Source of the DNA: Collimonas arenae
GTDB taxonomy: Bacteria > Pseudomonadota > Gammaproteobacteria > Burkholderiales > Burkholderiaceae_D
Assembly (NCBI RefSeq): GCF_000786695.1
Contig: NZ_CP009962.1
Span: 1,550,001 to 1,614,000 of the forward strand
Length of the DNA: 64,000 bases
Reading direction: 5' to 3'
How positions within the stretch are numbered: the stretch's first letter is position 1; every line of letters begins with the position of its first letter. A model generated the notes under the pieces. That model searched no databases, was not told where the DNA came from, and was given only the letters and a program-made list of their open reading frames with translations. The position numbers were made by a program, and so were the translations under genes. Below are positions 56,612-64,000 of the stretch, in pieces.

Positions 56612-56844
56612 TGGCTTATCGATTAAATTCTTTGGCAGAGAAATATATTTTATCTGCTATTTTCCTGTTTTGAAGAACGTGGCTACTGGGCAGCGAACTC
56701 TTGTGTATTTGGAGGTTTTTCTTAGCCAAATGTTGGCCGAGAAAGAAATATGACGATTTGGGAAACACAATAGGTTCTTGTAGATATTACTTGCTTTTTT
56801 ATCCGTTTGTACATCTTTCAATTAGCTATGCGACGCTAGCCATC

Positions 56845-57342
56845 ATGAACGCACAAAACCTGTTTACCACCCTGTTTGAATACAAAACCTGGGCCAACGA
56901 CACCTTGTTTTCCGCCATCGGCGCCTTGCCCGAGGATGCCCATGAGCGTGAAATTCACGACGTCATCCGCATCCTCAATCACGTCTATGTGGTGGATTGC
57001 ATCTTCAAAGCCAACCTGCAACGCCAGCGGCACACATACAAGGGTTTGAATACGGAAGCCACGCCGGTACTTGCCGATCTGCGCGATGCTGTCGCCGAGA
57101 TGGATCGGTGGCTGTTGTCATATGCAAGCGAGGTATCCGAAGCAGAACTTGCTGAAAATGTGGATTTCACATTCGTCGACGGATCGCCTGGACGGATGTC
57201 GCGGGCCGAGATGCTGATGCATGTGGTCACGCATGGCAACTACCATCGTGGCGCAGTTGGGCGGATCCTGACGCAAATCGGCGTGCCGCCGCAACGGGAT
57301 ACGCTCACTGTTTTTTTGCACAGCGGTAAACATTCCAGCTGA
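56845..57342 (+). CDS. DinB-family protein
   Basis: 165 residues from the ATG at 56845. A four-helix DinB/YfiT fold with metal-binding histidines in RILNHVYVVDCIF and LMHVVTHGNYHRGAVG. Starts MNAQNLFTTLFEYKTWAND. Such proteins are thiol transferases or of unknown function. The upstream longer frame is AT-rich non-coding sequence. Confidence 0.85.
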   Translation: MNAQNLFTTLFEYKTWANDTLFSAIGALPEDAHEREIHDVIRILNHVYVVDCIFKANLQRQRHTYKGLNTEATPVLADLRDAVAEMDRWLLSYASEVSEAELAENVDFTFVDGSPGRMSRAEMLMHVVTHGNYHRGAVGRILTQIGVPPQRDTLTVFLHSGKHSS

Positions 57343-57367
57343 ATGGTTTGTACTGGCCCTGAATCCG

Positions 57368-58426
57368 CTAGTCCAGTTTTTTCTTTTCTTGCAGCAGATC
57401 GTCGGCAGACAATGGCAAATAGCCGGTAGCTTCTGCTACATCTGCTATCAAGCCCTGTCCTGCGGGAGACAACAACGTTTCCAGGTAATTTTTGACCGAT
57501 GCATCCAGTGCCTTGCCAGGTGCGCGATTGACATAGATCCGAACATACACCGAGAGTGGGTATTTTCCAGCGGCTACATTTCCGCGAGAAGGGGTAATGG
57601 GTGTTGCGCCGTTTGCCGACGCCAGAGGCAATATGCGTAGCGCTGCAGCATTTGGGCCGATGGTCGCCGGACCAAGCAGGGCGATGCCGTAAGGATCGTC
57701 GGCGACCGCATCGAGCACGGCTTGCGGACTGGCCAGTGCTTCGTACTGTGGAGAAAATGGCTGTTTGCCTAGATGTTCGCTGCGCAGGGCGGTGGCGATG
57801 CCGCCATTGTCGCGCAAACCATACAGGTGAATGCGCCGTTGTTCCCACGCGCCTTTGAGTCCCAGTTGGGACCAGAAATTGATATCGCCCGCGACGCTTC
57901 CGACTGTGAATACCTGCGTCAGCTGTTGCGTAGTCAGGCTGGTCAAAGGATTACGCTGGTTGATATACACGGCGGGCGGCAGCTTGTGCCGGGAGTCTGG
58001 CCCGAAGCCGGCGTAGCCGATACGGATCGCTTGCGGTGCATAGCCCCACACCTGTCGAAAGGCGGAAATCTCAGCCGGACTGGGATCGTGCGTCAAAAGC
58101 GCCATGGAGGCTGCGCCGGCGGTCAGTGCCGGTAATCCGGTCACGCTACCCTTGAGCACCATTTTGACGTTGACGTTTGGCTGTGCAGCGGCAAACCGGA
58201 GATTGAACTGCTTAAGCATATCATTCATGTCGTCCGCGCCAGCCAGCAGCAGATATGACTCGTTAGCGGTGCGATCGCCAAAATTTGTTTCAGCGGTGTC
58301 AGGGATGTTCGCGGCAGCCGGGCCGGCGTTCGCATTAAATGTAAAAGCGCAGAGCGCCAGTAGGGTGATTAGCGGCACGGACAGCGGCGACGGCACGCGA
58401 ATATGCTTGTGTGATTTTGTTGGCAT
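57368..58426 (-). CDS. PstS-like periplasmic binding protein 2
   Basis: 352 residues with a signal peptide ending FNANA and a phosphate-binding-type domain (YINQRNPLTSLTTQQLTQVF, then YGLRDNGGIATALRSEHLG). The second of two related binding proteins behind a TonB-dependent receptor; no ABC permease genes follow. 19 bases after the first one. Confidence 0.8.
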   Translation of the reverse strand: MPTKSHKHIRVPSPLSVPLITLLALCAFTFNANAGPAAANIPDTAETNFGDRTANESYLLLAGADDMNDMLKQFNLRFAAAQPNVNVKMVLKGSVTGLPALTAGAASMALLTHDPSPAEISAFRQVWGYAPQAIRIGYAGFGPDSRHKLPPAVYINQRNPLTSLTTQQLTQVFTVGSVAGDINFWSQLGLKGAWEQRRIHLYGLRDNGGIATALRSEHLGKQPFSPQYEALASPQAVLDAVADDPYGIALLGPATIGPNAAALRILPLASANGATPITPSRGNVAAGKYPLSVYVRIYVNRAPGKALDASVKNYLETLLSPAGQGLIADVAEATGYLPLSADDLLQEKKKLD

Positions 58427-58445
58427 GACGATAGTGGAGTCCGGT

Positions 58446-59495
58446 TCAGTCTAGTTTGCGCAGCTCGGTGCTGACTTCGGCAGCGGTGAGCGGAATGTAC
58501 CCGTCCGGCTGACTGGCAATGATCTGCTGGCCTTGCCGTGACAGCACCATGCGCAGATATTCTTTAGCGACAGGATCAAGCGGCTGGCCTGGCACGCGCT
58601 GCAAGTAAAAATAGACATAGCGACCGTAAGGATAAATGCTGGAAGAGACATCCTGACGACTGCCGCGCGTCTCGGTGCGACCATCTTCAGAGACGATGAC
58701 TACCTGCTTGAGTGTCGCGCTCTCGCGTCCGATGGCGGCAAACGCAATGCCGGCCGGATCTTGTTCCAGCCTTTTCAAGATGGCTTCGGTACTGCCCCAT
58801 TGTTCGTAGGTGGATGCGAAAGTGCGGCCTTGCAATTGCTCGGACTGCATATACGTTCCCATGCCGGTATATTCTGGCGTTCCGAAAGGATGGATGATGC
58901 GTTCTTTCCATTCACCGCCGACGCCTAGCTGACCCCAGCGCGACAGGTCTCCCTCCGGATTGCCGTTGCTGAATATGCGCGCTACCTGGCACGCACTCAT
59001 GCGTTCGACCGGATTGGCGCGATTGACGTAGATGCCGAGCGAATATGACATTTCCTGTTGCGCATTGTCGGAGGTGTGGGCAATACGAATTTCCAATGGT
59101 GCGGCGCCGACTGCTTTCTCATAGGCTTGCAGTTCGAGGTTATTGATCGTACGTCCCATGGGGCCGAATAGCATCCGGCCGTAAGTCAGCAATGGGATGG
59201 TCGCGGTTGTGCCTTTGATGTGATCGGTAAAGCGCAGGCCCGGATGACTGGCGCTGAACAAGGCGTTAAAGCGATCGATGATGAACTGCGCGTGTTCGGC
59301 GCCGCCAATGCGGATGGCGCCCGTCTCGTCCAGATAACTGGCTTGCGGCGGCAGGCGCACGGCATGCGGCAGATAGTCCGGAAGCGACTCCGGCGCAGCG
59401 GCGAGCGCCGCGCTGCCCTGGAGCGACAGCGCGCCGGCCAGCAGGGCAGCTGTTTTGCATTTTTTCACTTTCTGAAGTGGATTCATCTCGATCAT
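58446..59495 (-). CDS. PstS-like periplasmic binding protein 1
   Basis: 349 residues. Signal peptide (ALSLQGSAALAA) and a PstS-like domain with YVNRANPVERMSACQVARIF. Starts two bases after the receptor stop, so it is translationally coupled to the receptor. Role likely to bind the receptor's cargo or phosphate in the periplasm; substrate unproven. Confidence 0.8.
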   Translation of the reverse strand: MIEMNPLQKVKKCKTAALLAGALSLQGSAALAAAPESLPDYLPHAVRLPPQASYLDETGAIRIGGAEHAQFIIDRFNALFSASHPGLRFTDHIKGTTATIPLLTYGRMLFGPMGRTINNLELQAYEKAVGAAPLEIRIAHTSDNAQQEMSYSLGIYVNRANPVERMSACQVARIFSNGNPEGDLSRWGQLGVGGEWKERIIHPFGTPEYTGMGTYMQSEQLQGRTFASTYEQWGSTEAILKRLEQDPAGIAFAAIGRESATLKQVVIVSEDGRTETRGSRQDVSSSIYPYGRYVYFYLQRVPGQPLDPVAKEYLRMVLSRQGQQIIASQPDGYIPLTAAEVSTELRKLD

Positions 59496-59497
59496 CT

Positions 59498-61702
59498 TCA
59501 GAAATTCAGCTTGGCGCTAAGCGTCAATTCGCGGCCTGCGCCGATGTTGACGAATGGCGTGCCGCTGCAGCAACTGGCGGTGTAGTAGGTCGAATCGAAA
59601 AGGTTCTTTACATTGAATTGCCAGTCGATAGCCTGGCCGGCGACCAGGGTATCCCAGGAAACGAAGGCGTCAGCCACGCGCCCGTAGGGCAGATGGTAGA
59701 CCTTGCCGGTGCCGTCGCCTACCGGTAAGCTGCTGAACACGCGTGCACCCACGCCGGCTCTGATGCGGCCTTCAACCGGGCCGACATGGGAGACGCCGAA
59801 ATCGCGCGTCAGATACAGGGACGCTGCGTGTTTTGGCGTATTCGGCAAGGGATTGCCTGCCAGCTTTGGATCATCTGCGTAACGTGCTTCGGTGTAAGCA
59901 TAACTGGCCACCACGCTCAGATTTTGCGTGAGGCGGCCGCTAGCGTCCATCTCCAATCCGCGGGAACGGGCCTTGCCGGCATTGCGTGTGTAGTTGATGC
60001 CGCCGATGGTCTCGGTGGTCTGGATGTTGCGCTTTTGAATATCGAACACGGCGACGGTGGCAGTCAGATTGTCTGTCTCCAGCTTGGAGCCGATTTCGTA
60101 GCCCTTGGCTAGTTCCGGCGGCAGGGTACCGATGGGGGTGGCGATCGAGGTGTTGGGCTTGAAGGATTCGCTGTAGCTGGCGTACATCGACCAGTCCGGC
60201 GCCAGCTTATAGACCACGCCGGCGCGCGGCGTCGTCCGGCCGGCGGCAACTTCGCTGCCGACCTTGAACGGGCGGCCTTTGCCGGTCAGTTCGTTGAAGT
60301 ATTCGTAGCGCAGGCCGGCCAGCACAATCCAACGCTCATCCAGATGCATCGAATCCTGCAGGAAAACGCCGCGCGAGATCAGCTTGTCGGTTTGGTCGCT
60401 ATCGGCCGGGCTGATCTTGCTGCCGGCCTGCGTTAGCTGGCCGTAGACCGGATTGTAAATATTGAACTGGCTATTGCTGGGGCCGCGATAGAGGTCGCCC
60501 AGCACGCGGTAGTTGCGCATGTAGTCAACGCCGCCGACGATATCGTGCAAGATGCCGCCCCAACGGATTTTTCCTTCTGCATTCAAGGTCAGCGTATGCG
60601 CGGACTGCACGCCGTTCTGGGTAGCGTCGACGCGGCGGGTGGCGATGCCGGTGGCGTAGTTCACTGACAGCACGCGGGCTTGCCAGTCGTTGTAGTAGCT
60701 ACGGCTGAAGCCGTAGCCGCCGCGCACAGTCCAGTCCTGGTTGATCTGGTGCTCGAAGCGCAGGTTGACTGCGTCGGAACGACCGGCGGAGGCATTGTAG
60801 TTTTCGTCGAAGCGACGTTCCTTGGGAACCGCGACCGGATTGCCGGTGCGAGGATCGATGATGGTGCCGCGGTCGATCGGCACCGAATAGTTCATGTGTT
60901 CGTAGGCGAACGACAAGGTGGTATCACGGCCATACCAGGCCAGCGATGGCGCCACCACCGATTGGGTGATTTCGCCGAAATTGCGCCAGTAATTGTTGCG
61001 CCGGTGATCGGCGATTAACCGGTAAGCCAGTCCCGAATCGCCGATAGGTCCGGTGAGATCGATCTGTTCGTTGAGGCCTCCATAACTGGAGCCGCTCAAC
61101 GTGACCGAATGCTGCGCTTCCAGCAGCGGCTTTTTGCTGATGACGTTGATGACGCCGCCCGGATCCATGCTGCCGTATAGCATCGATGACGGGCCTTTCA
61201 GCACTTCGACGCGTTCGGTGGTAGGGGTGAAGTTGCGCGGCTGTACCGATAGCATGCCGTCGCGCAGCATGGAATTGTCGCGGTTATCGCCGAAGCCGCG
61301 TTTGATGATTGCGTCCAGCGTGCCGCCCAGGGTGTTGCCCATGCGGACGCCGGAGACGGTATCCAGCGCATCGGCCAGGCTGCCTGGCTGGCGGTCTTGC
61401 AGGAATTGCGAGGTGACTACGCTGACCGCCTGCGGTACGTCGATCAGGGCGGCGTCGCTGCGGCTGGCAATCGAGGCGCGTTTAGGCTGATAGCCGTTTT
61501 CTGCCTGCGGCCGGGAATCGGCGGTCGCTTTGACTGAAATCACTGGAAGGACATTCTCATTGGTCACGGCCGCTTTTGGTGTGCTGCCAACCTGCGTCGT
61601 CGGATTCCCCGTCTTGCGCGCTGTATCGTCGTTTGCTATCTCTGTCGCCATGACGCCATGGGCCAGCACGACCGAACATATGCCTGCTATCTGCTTCTTC
61701 AA
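59498..61702 (-). CDS. TonB-dependent siderophore-type receptor
   Basis: 734 residues starting at TTG (61702) with GAGG eight bases upstream. A signal peptide, plug domain (IDVPQAVSVVTSQFLQDRQ) and 22-strand barrel (GAGRELTLSAKLNF at the C-terminus) match ferric-siderophore receptors. No N-terminal STN signalling domain. A Fur-box-like site and promoter lie upstream, so iron repression is expected. Exports none; imports chelated iron by TonB energy. Confidence 0.9.
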   Translation of the reverse strand: MKKQIAGICSVVLAHGVMATEIANDDTARKTGNPTTQVGSTPKAAVTNENVLPVISVKATADSRPQAENGYQPKRASIASRSDAALIDVPQAVSVVTSQFLQDRQPGSLADALDTVSGVRMGNTLGGTLDAIIKRGFGDNRDNSMLRDGMLSVQPRNFTPTTERVEVLKGPSSMLYGSMDPGGVINVISKKPLLEAQHSVTLSGSSYGGLNEQIDLTGPIGDSGLAYRLIADHRRNNYWRNFGEITQSVVAPSLAWYGRDTTLSFAYEHMNYSVPIDRGTIIDPRTGNPVAVPKERRFDENYNASAGRSDAVNLRFEHQINQDWTVRGGYGFSRSYYNDWQARVLSVNYATGIATRRVDATQNGVQSAHTLTLNAEGKIRWGGILHDIVGGVDYMRNYRVLGDLYRGPSNSQFNIYNPVYGQLTQAGSKISPADSDQTDKLISRGVFLQDSMHLDERWIVLAGLRYEYFNELTGKGRPFKVGSEVAAGRTTPRAGVVYKLAPDWSMYASYSESFKPNTSIATPIGTLPPELAKGYEIGSKLETDNLTATVAVFDIQKRNIQTTETIGGINYTRNAGKARSRGLEMDASGRLTQNLSVVASYAYTEARYADDPKLAGNPLPNTPKHAASLYLTRDFGVSHVGPVEGRIRAGVGARVFSSLPVGDGTGKVYHLPYGRVADAFVSWDTLVAGQAIDWQFNVKNLFDSTYYTASCCSGTPFVNIGAGRELTLSAKLNF

Positions 61703-61726
61703 AACGTTATCCTCGCCGATTGTTGA

Positions 61727-61758
61727 TGATTTTATGATTTTATGATTTCATGATTTAT
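61727..61758. repeat. Four 8-bp tandem repeats upstream of the receptor
   Basis: TGATTTTA, TGATTTTA, TGATTTCA and TGATTTAT lie consecutively in the leader between the promoter and the TTG start. Copy-number change by slippage could alter leader length. Confidence 0.6.
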
Positions 61759-61768
61759 TTATACCGGC

Positions 61769-61794
61769 ATTATACATAAATGAGAATCATTATC
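61769..61794 (-). promoter_or_regulatory. Fur-box-like site and -10 element of the receptor operon
   Basis: On the minus strand, GATAATGATTCTCATTTAT (61794-61776) matches 14 of 19 positions of the Fur consensus. TATAAT (61774-61769) follows immediately. Fur bound here would cover the promoter. Confidence 0.7.
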
Positions 61795-61896
61795 GTTATT
61801 GATGGGTAGGATTTTGTGCGCGGCAGCGGCTTGCCGCCACTGCTTCTATAATCGGAGGGCTGCACCAACTACGACATTAAAAGGATTATTTCGACC

Positions 61897-62931
61897 ATGA
61901 CTTACCACGCATCAGGCAAGCGTTACGAGAGCATGCAGTACAGATTTTGTGGACGTAGCGGTCTCAAGCTGCCACTGCTGTCCATGGGGCTTTGGCATAA
62001 TTTCGGCGACACCACGTCGCTGGCGCGCCAGCGTGAAATGGTGCATACCGCATTCGACCTCGGGATTACCCATTTCGACCTGGCCAACAACTACGGACCG
62101 CCATACGGCAGCGCCGAAACCAATTTCGGCCGCATCCTGAAGGAAGATCTGAGGCCTTACCGCGACGAGCTGATTATCTCCACCAAGGCCGGCTGGGACA
62201 TGTGGCCGGGCCCCTACGGACAGGGCGGCGGTTCACGCAAGTATGTGCTGGCCAGCCTGGACCAGAGTTTGCAGCGGCTGGGTCTGGATTACGTCGATAT
62301 TTTTTATTCGCATCGCTTCGATCCGGAGACGCCGCTGGAAGAAACCATGAGTGCGTTGGCGACTGCCGTGCAACAAGGTAAGGCGCTGTATGTCGGCGTC
62401 TCTTCCTATTCGCCGGCCAAGACTGCGGAAGCCGCCCAGCTGCTGCGCGACTGGAAAGTGCCTTGCCTGATTCACCAGCCGTCCTACAACATGCTGAATC
62501 GCTGGATCGAACAGGGCTTGCTGGATACGCTGGAGCAGGAAGGCATGGGCTGTATTACGTTTACCGCGCTGGCGCAGGGTTTGCTGAGCGATAAATATCT
62601 CAACGGGATTCCGCAAGATGCGCGCATCAATCGCGAAGGCGGCGGGTCATTGCAGCAGGCGCATTTGAGTCCGGAGAACCTGGCGCGGGTGCGGGCCTTG
62701 AACGAGATTGCCAAGACCCGCGGGCAGAGCCTGGCGCAGATGGCGCTGGCCTGGGTGCTGCGCGATCCGCGCGTGACCACAACCTTGATCGGCGCCAGCA
62801 GTCCGGCGCAAATCCGGGAAAACGTGGAAGCTTTGCAGCGTTTGGATTTTTCGAAAGAAGAACTGGCGGCGATCGACGTGCAGGCGCAAGAAGGCGGCAT
62901 CAATCTGTGGGAACGATCCTCCAACGGTTGA
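61897..62931 (+). CDS. L-glyceraldehyde 3-phosphate reductase-like aldo/keto reductase (YghZ)
   Basis: 344 residues. AKR fold with the YghZ pattern MTYHASGKRYESMQYRFCGR and Asp/Tyr in FDLANNYGPPYGSAE, Lys in ISTKAGWDMWPG and His in IFYSHRFDPE. It resembles the methylglyoxal/L-glyceraldehyde-phosphate reductase group. Monocistronic, with AAGGA upstream. Confidence 0.88.
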   Translation: MTYHASGKRYESMQYRFCGRSGLKLPLLSMGLWHNFGDTTSLARQREMVHTAFDLGITHFDLANNYGPPYGSAETNFGRILKEDLRPYRDELIISTKAGWDMWPGPYGQGGGSRKYVLASLDQSLQRLGLDYVDIFYSHRFDPETPLEETMSALATAVQQGKALYVGVSSYSPAKTAEAAQLLRDWKVPCLIHQPSYNMLNRWIEQGLLDTLEQEGMGCITFTALAQGLLSDKYLNGIPQDARINREGGGSLQQAHLSPENLARVRALNEIAKTRGQSLAQMALAWVLRDPRVTTTLIGASSPAQIRENVEALQRLDFSKEELAAIDVQAQEGGINLWERSSNG

Positions 62932-62969
62932 TGAAACCGCAGGTTTGGACTGTTCCCTTTTGTCCAGAC

Positions 62970-63989
62970 CTACGAAATGAAAGCCGCAGGTTGATGCGTT
63001 TGAGCCGCTAGCAGCGCAGCCGGCACCGGTGCTTGCTGGCGGCGTTCCGTGCTCGGCGCCACGTTGAAAATCTCGCGATAGGTTTTACTGAAATGGCAGG
63101 CCGACTGGAAGCCGCAGGCGACCGTGATGCTGAGTATCGACATGTCGGTCTGGCGCAGCAATTCTCTGGCTTTGCGCAAACGCAGCGTCAGGTAGTAATG
63201 GGTGGGCGACATGCCCATGTGTTCCTTGAACATGCGCTGCAGCTGGCGTGGCGAGGAGTTCGACAACTGCGCCAGCTCATCCAGCGACAGCGGTTCTTCT
63301 ATATTCGCTTCCATCAGCGACACCACTTCCACCATGGCCGGACGGGCAGACGTCATGCGCACTGTCAACGGCACGCGTTGCTGATCCTTGTGATCGCGCA
63401 CGTGCTCCAGGATGAACTGATCGGCAATCGCCGCAATCGTGGTTTTCCCAACCTGGCCTGAAATCAGGTTCAGCATCATATCCAGCGGCGCAATGCCGCC
63501 GGTGCAGGTGATGCGATCGCGGTCCACGACAAACAGGTCGGGAGCGAAGGCAATCGACGGATAGGAACGCTTCATCGCGGACAAGTTTTCCCAGTGCGTG
63601 GCGCAGGTATAGCCATCCAGCAGGCCAGCCTCGGCCAGCGCCAAAGCGCCGGTGCATAAACTACCCAGCGTGATTCCCTGCATTGCCAGATGCTTTAGTA
63701 AATCCAGCGTAGCGGTGTTGATGGCGGCTGCAATCTCGGTGCCGCCGCAAACGAATGCGGCATCGACCGCTGCACATTGGTCGGCGCGCACGGTGGTGAC
63801 GGAAAGACCATTGCTGGCAGCCACTGGCCCGCCTTCGGGGCTAATGATCGACCAGCGATACATCGTTTTTCCTTCGAGATAGTTGGCCATTCTCAGTACT
63901 TCGATGGCGTTTGAAAACGCCAGCATCGTAAAATTGTTGAGCGGTATGAAAGCAAAGTGGGTGAAGGAAGTAGAAGTGCTTTTAGACAT
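62970..63989 (-). CDS. GlxA-type AraC-family regulator (GbdR-like)
   Basis: 339 residues. DJ-1/PfpI-like N-terminal domain (LGSLCTGALALAEAGLLDG) and a C-terminal AraC helix-turn-helix (LSLDELAQLSNSSPRQLQRMF). Resembles GbdR-type regulators of choline/glycine-betaine breakdown, which would fit the betaine-type transporter elsewhere in the window, but the target is not shown. The start is 11 bases from the window edge. Confidence 0.82.
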   Translation of the reverse strand: MSKSTSTSFTHFAFIPLNNFTMLAFSNAIEVLRMANYLEGKTMYRWSIISPEGGPVAASNGLSVTTVRADQCAAVDAAFVCGGTEIAAAINTATLDLLKHLAMQGITLGSLCTGALALAEAGLLDGYTCATHWENLSAMKRSYPSIAFAPDLFVVDRDRITCTGGIAPLDMMLNLISGQVGKTTIAAIADQFILEHVRDHKDQQRVPLTVRMTSARPAMVEVVSLMEANIEEPLSLDELAQLSNSSPRQLQRMFKEHMGMSPTHYYLTLRLRKARELLRQTDMSILSITVACGFQSACHFSKTYREIFNVAPSTERRQQAPVPAALLAAQTHQPAAFIS

Positions 63990-64000
63990 GACCTGCTCCG

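Overview
The window reads as a chromosomal segment of a Gram-negative betaproteobacterium. The best guess is the Oxalobacteraceae (Collimonas- or Herbaspirillum-like). This is inferred from an iscR-iscS-iscU-iscA-hscB-hscA-fdx-iscX cluster, the lysS/prfB/recJ/RpfE-type neighbourhood, Burkholderiales-style porin and regulator proteins, and moderately GC-rich core genes broken by AT-rich accessory islands. No species is asserted. There are no rRNA genes, no CRISPR array and no intact insertion sequence.

Bases 1-18700 are mostly accessory. They open with the 3' part of a type VI secretion phospholipase D effector gene, followed by a Sel1-repeat lipoprotein (probable immunity protein) and a small membrane protein. 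Two tandem paralogues of a second immunity-like periplasmic protein follow, each next to an orphan fragment resembling the effector C-terminus. After that come a lipoprotein with three cyanovirin-N homology repeats, a small membrane-protein gene split by a 124-bp MITE-like insertion with a 10-bp target duplication, an SPFH/band-7 protein, and a DUF4236 membrane protein with an LprI-like tail. The most striking system is at 12544-14320: a retron whose reverse transcriptase carries both retron hallmark motifs (NAxxH and VTG) and is fused to a trypsin-like serine protease. A candidate msr-msd RNA with 14-bp a1/a2 ends sits directly upstream. Next are an XRE repressor with two operator-like palindromes, a divergent SDR protein lacking the catalytic tyrosine, a decayed toxin-antitoxin pair, a lone type IV pilin and several small genes.

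Bases 18900-31800 are mainly housekeeping: tRNA-Asn, an aromatic/aspartate aminotransferase, uvrB, a uracil-DNA-glycosylase-like protein with an altered active site, a TetR regulator, and the isc iron-sulfur cluster operon. A LysE-type exporter lies between hscB and hscA, and a hairpin terminator lies between iscA and hscB. A second MITE-like element sits after iscX.

Bases 32100-46500 are metabolic: a porin, a LysR regulator, a glycine-betaine-type ABC transporter behind a succinate-semialdehyde-type dehydrogenase, and a probable catabolic operon (aldo/keto reductase, Fae homologue, AldA-like dehydrogenase, MFS transporter, enolase-superfamily dehydratase, GMC oxidoreductase). Bases 46650-55600 hold lysS, prfB with its programmed frameshift, a lipoprotein, a HigBA-like toxin-antitoxin pair, a DJ-1/PfpI protein with a GlxA-type regulator, recJ and an RpfE-type gene. 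The end holds a PIG-L deacetylase, a DinB protein, a Fur-controlled TonB-dependent receptor with two PstS-like proteins, a YghZ-like reductase and a GlxA/GbdR-like regulator. Short dispersed repeats (two REP-like hairpin elements and a four-copy 14-mer) mark many intergenic gaps.
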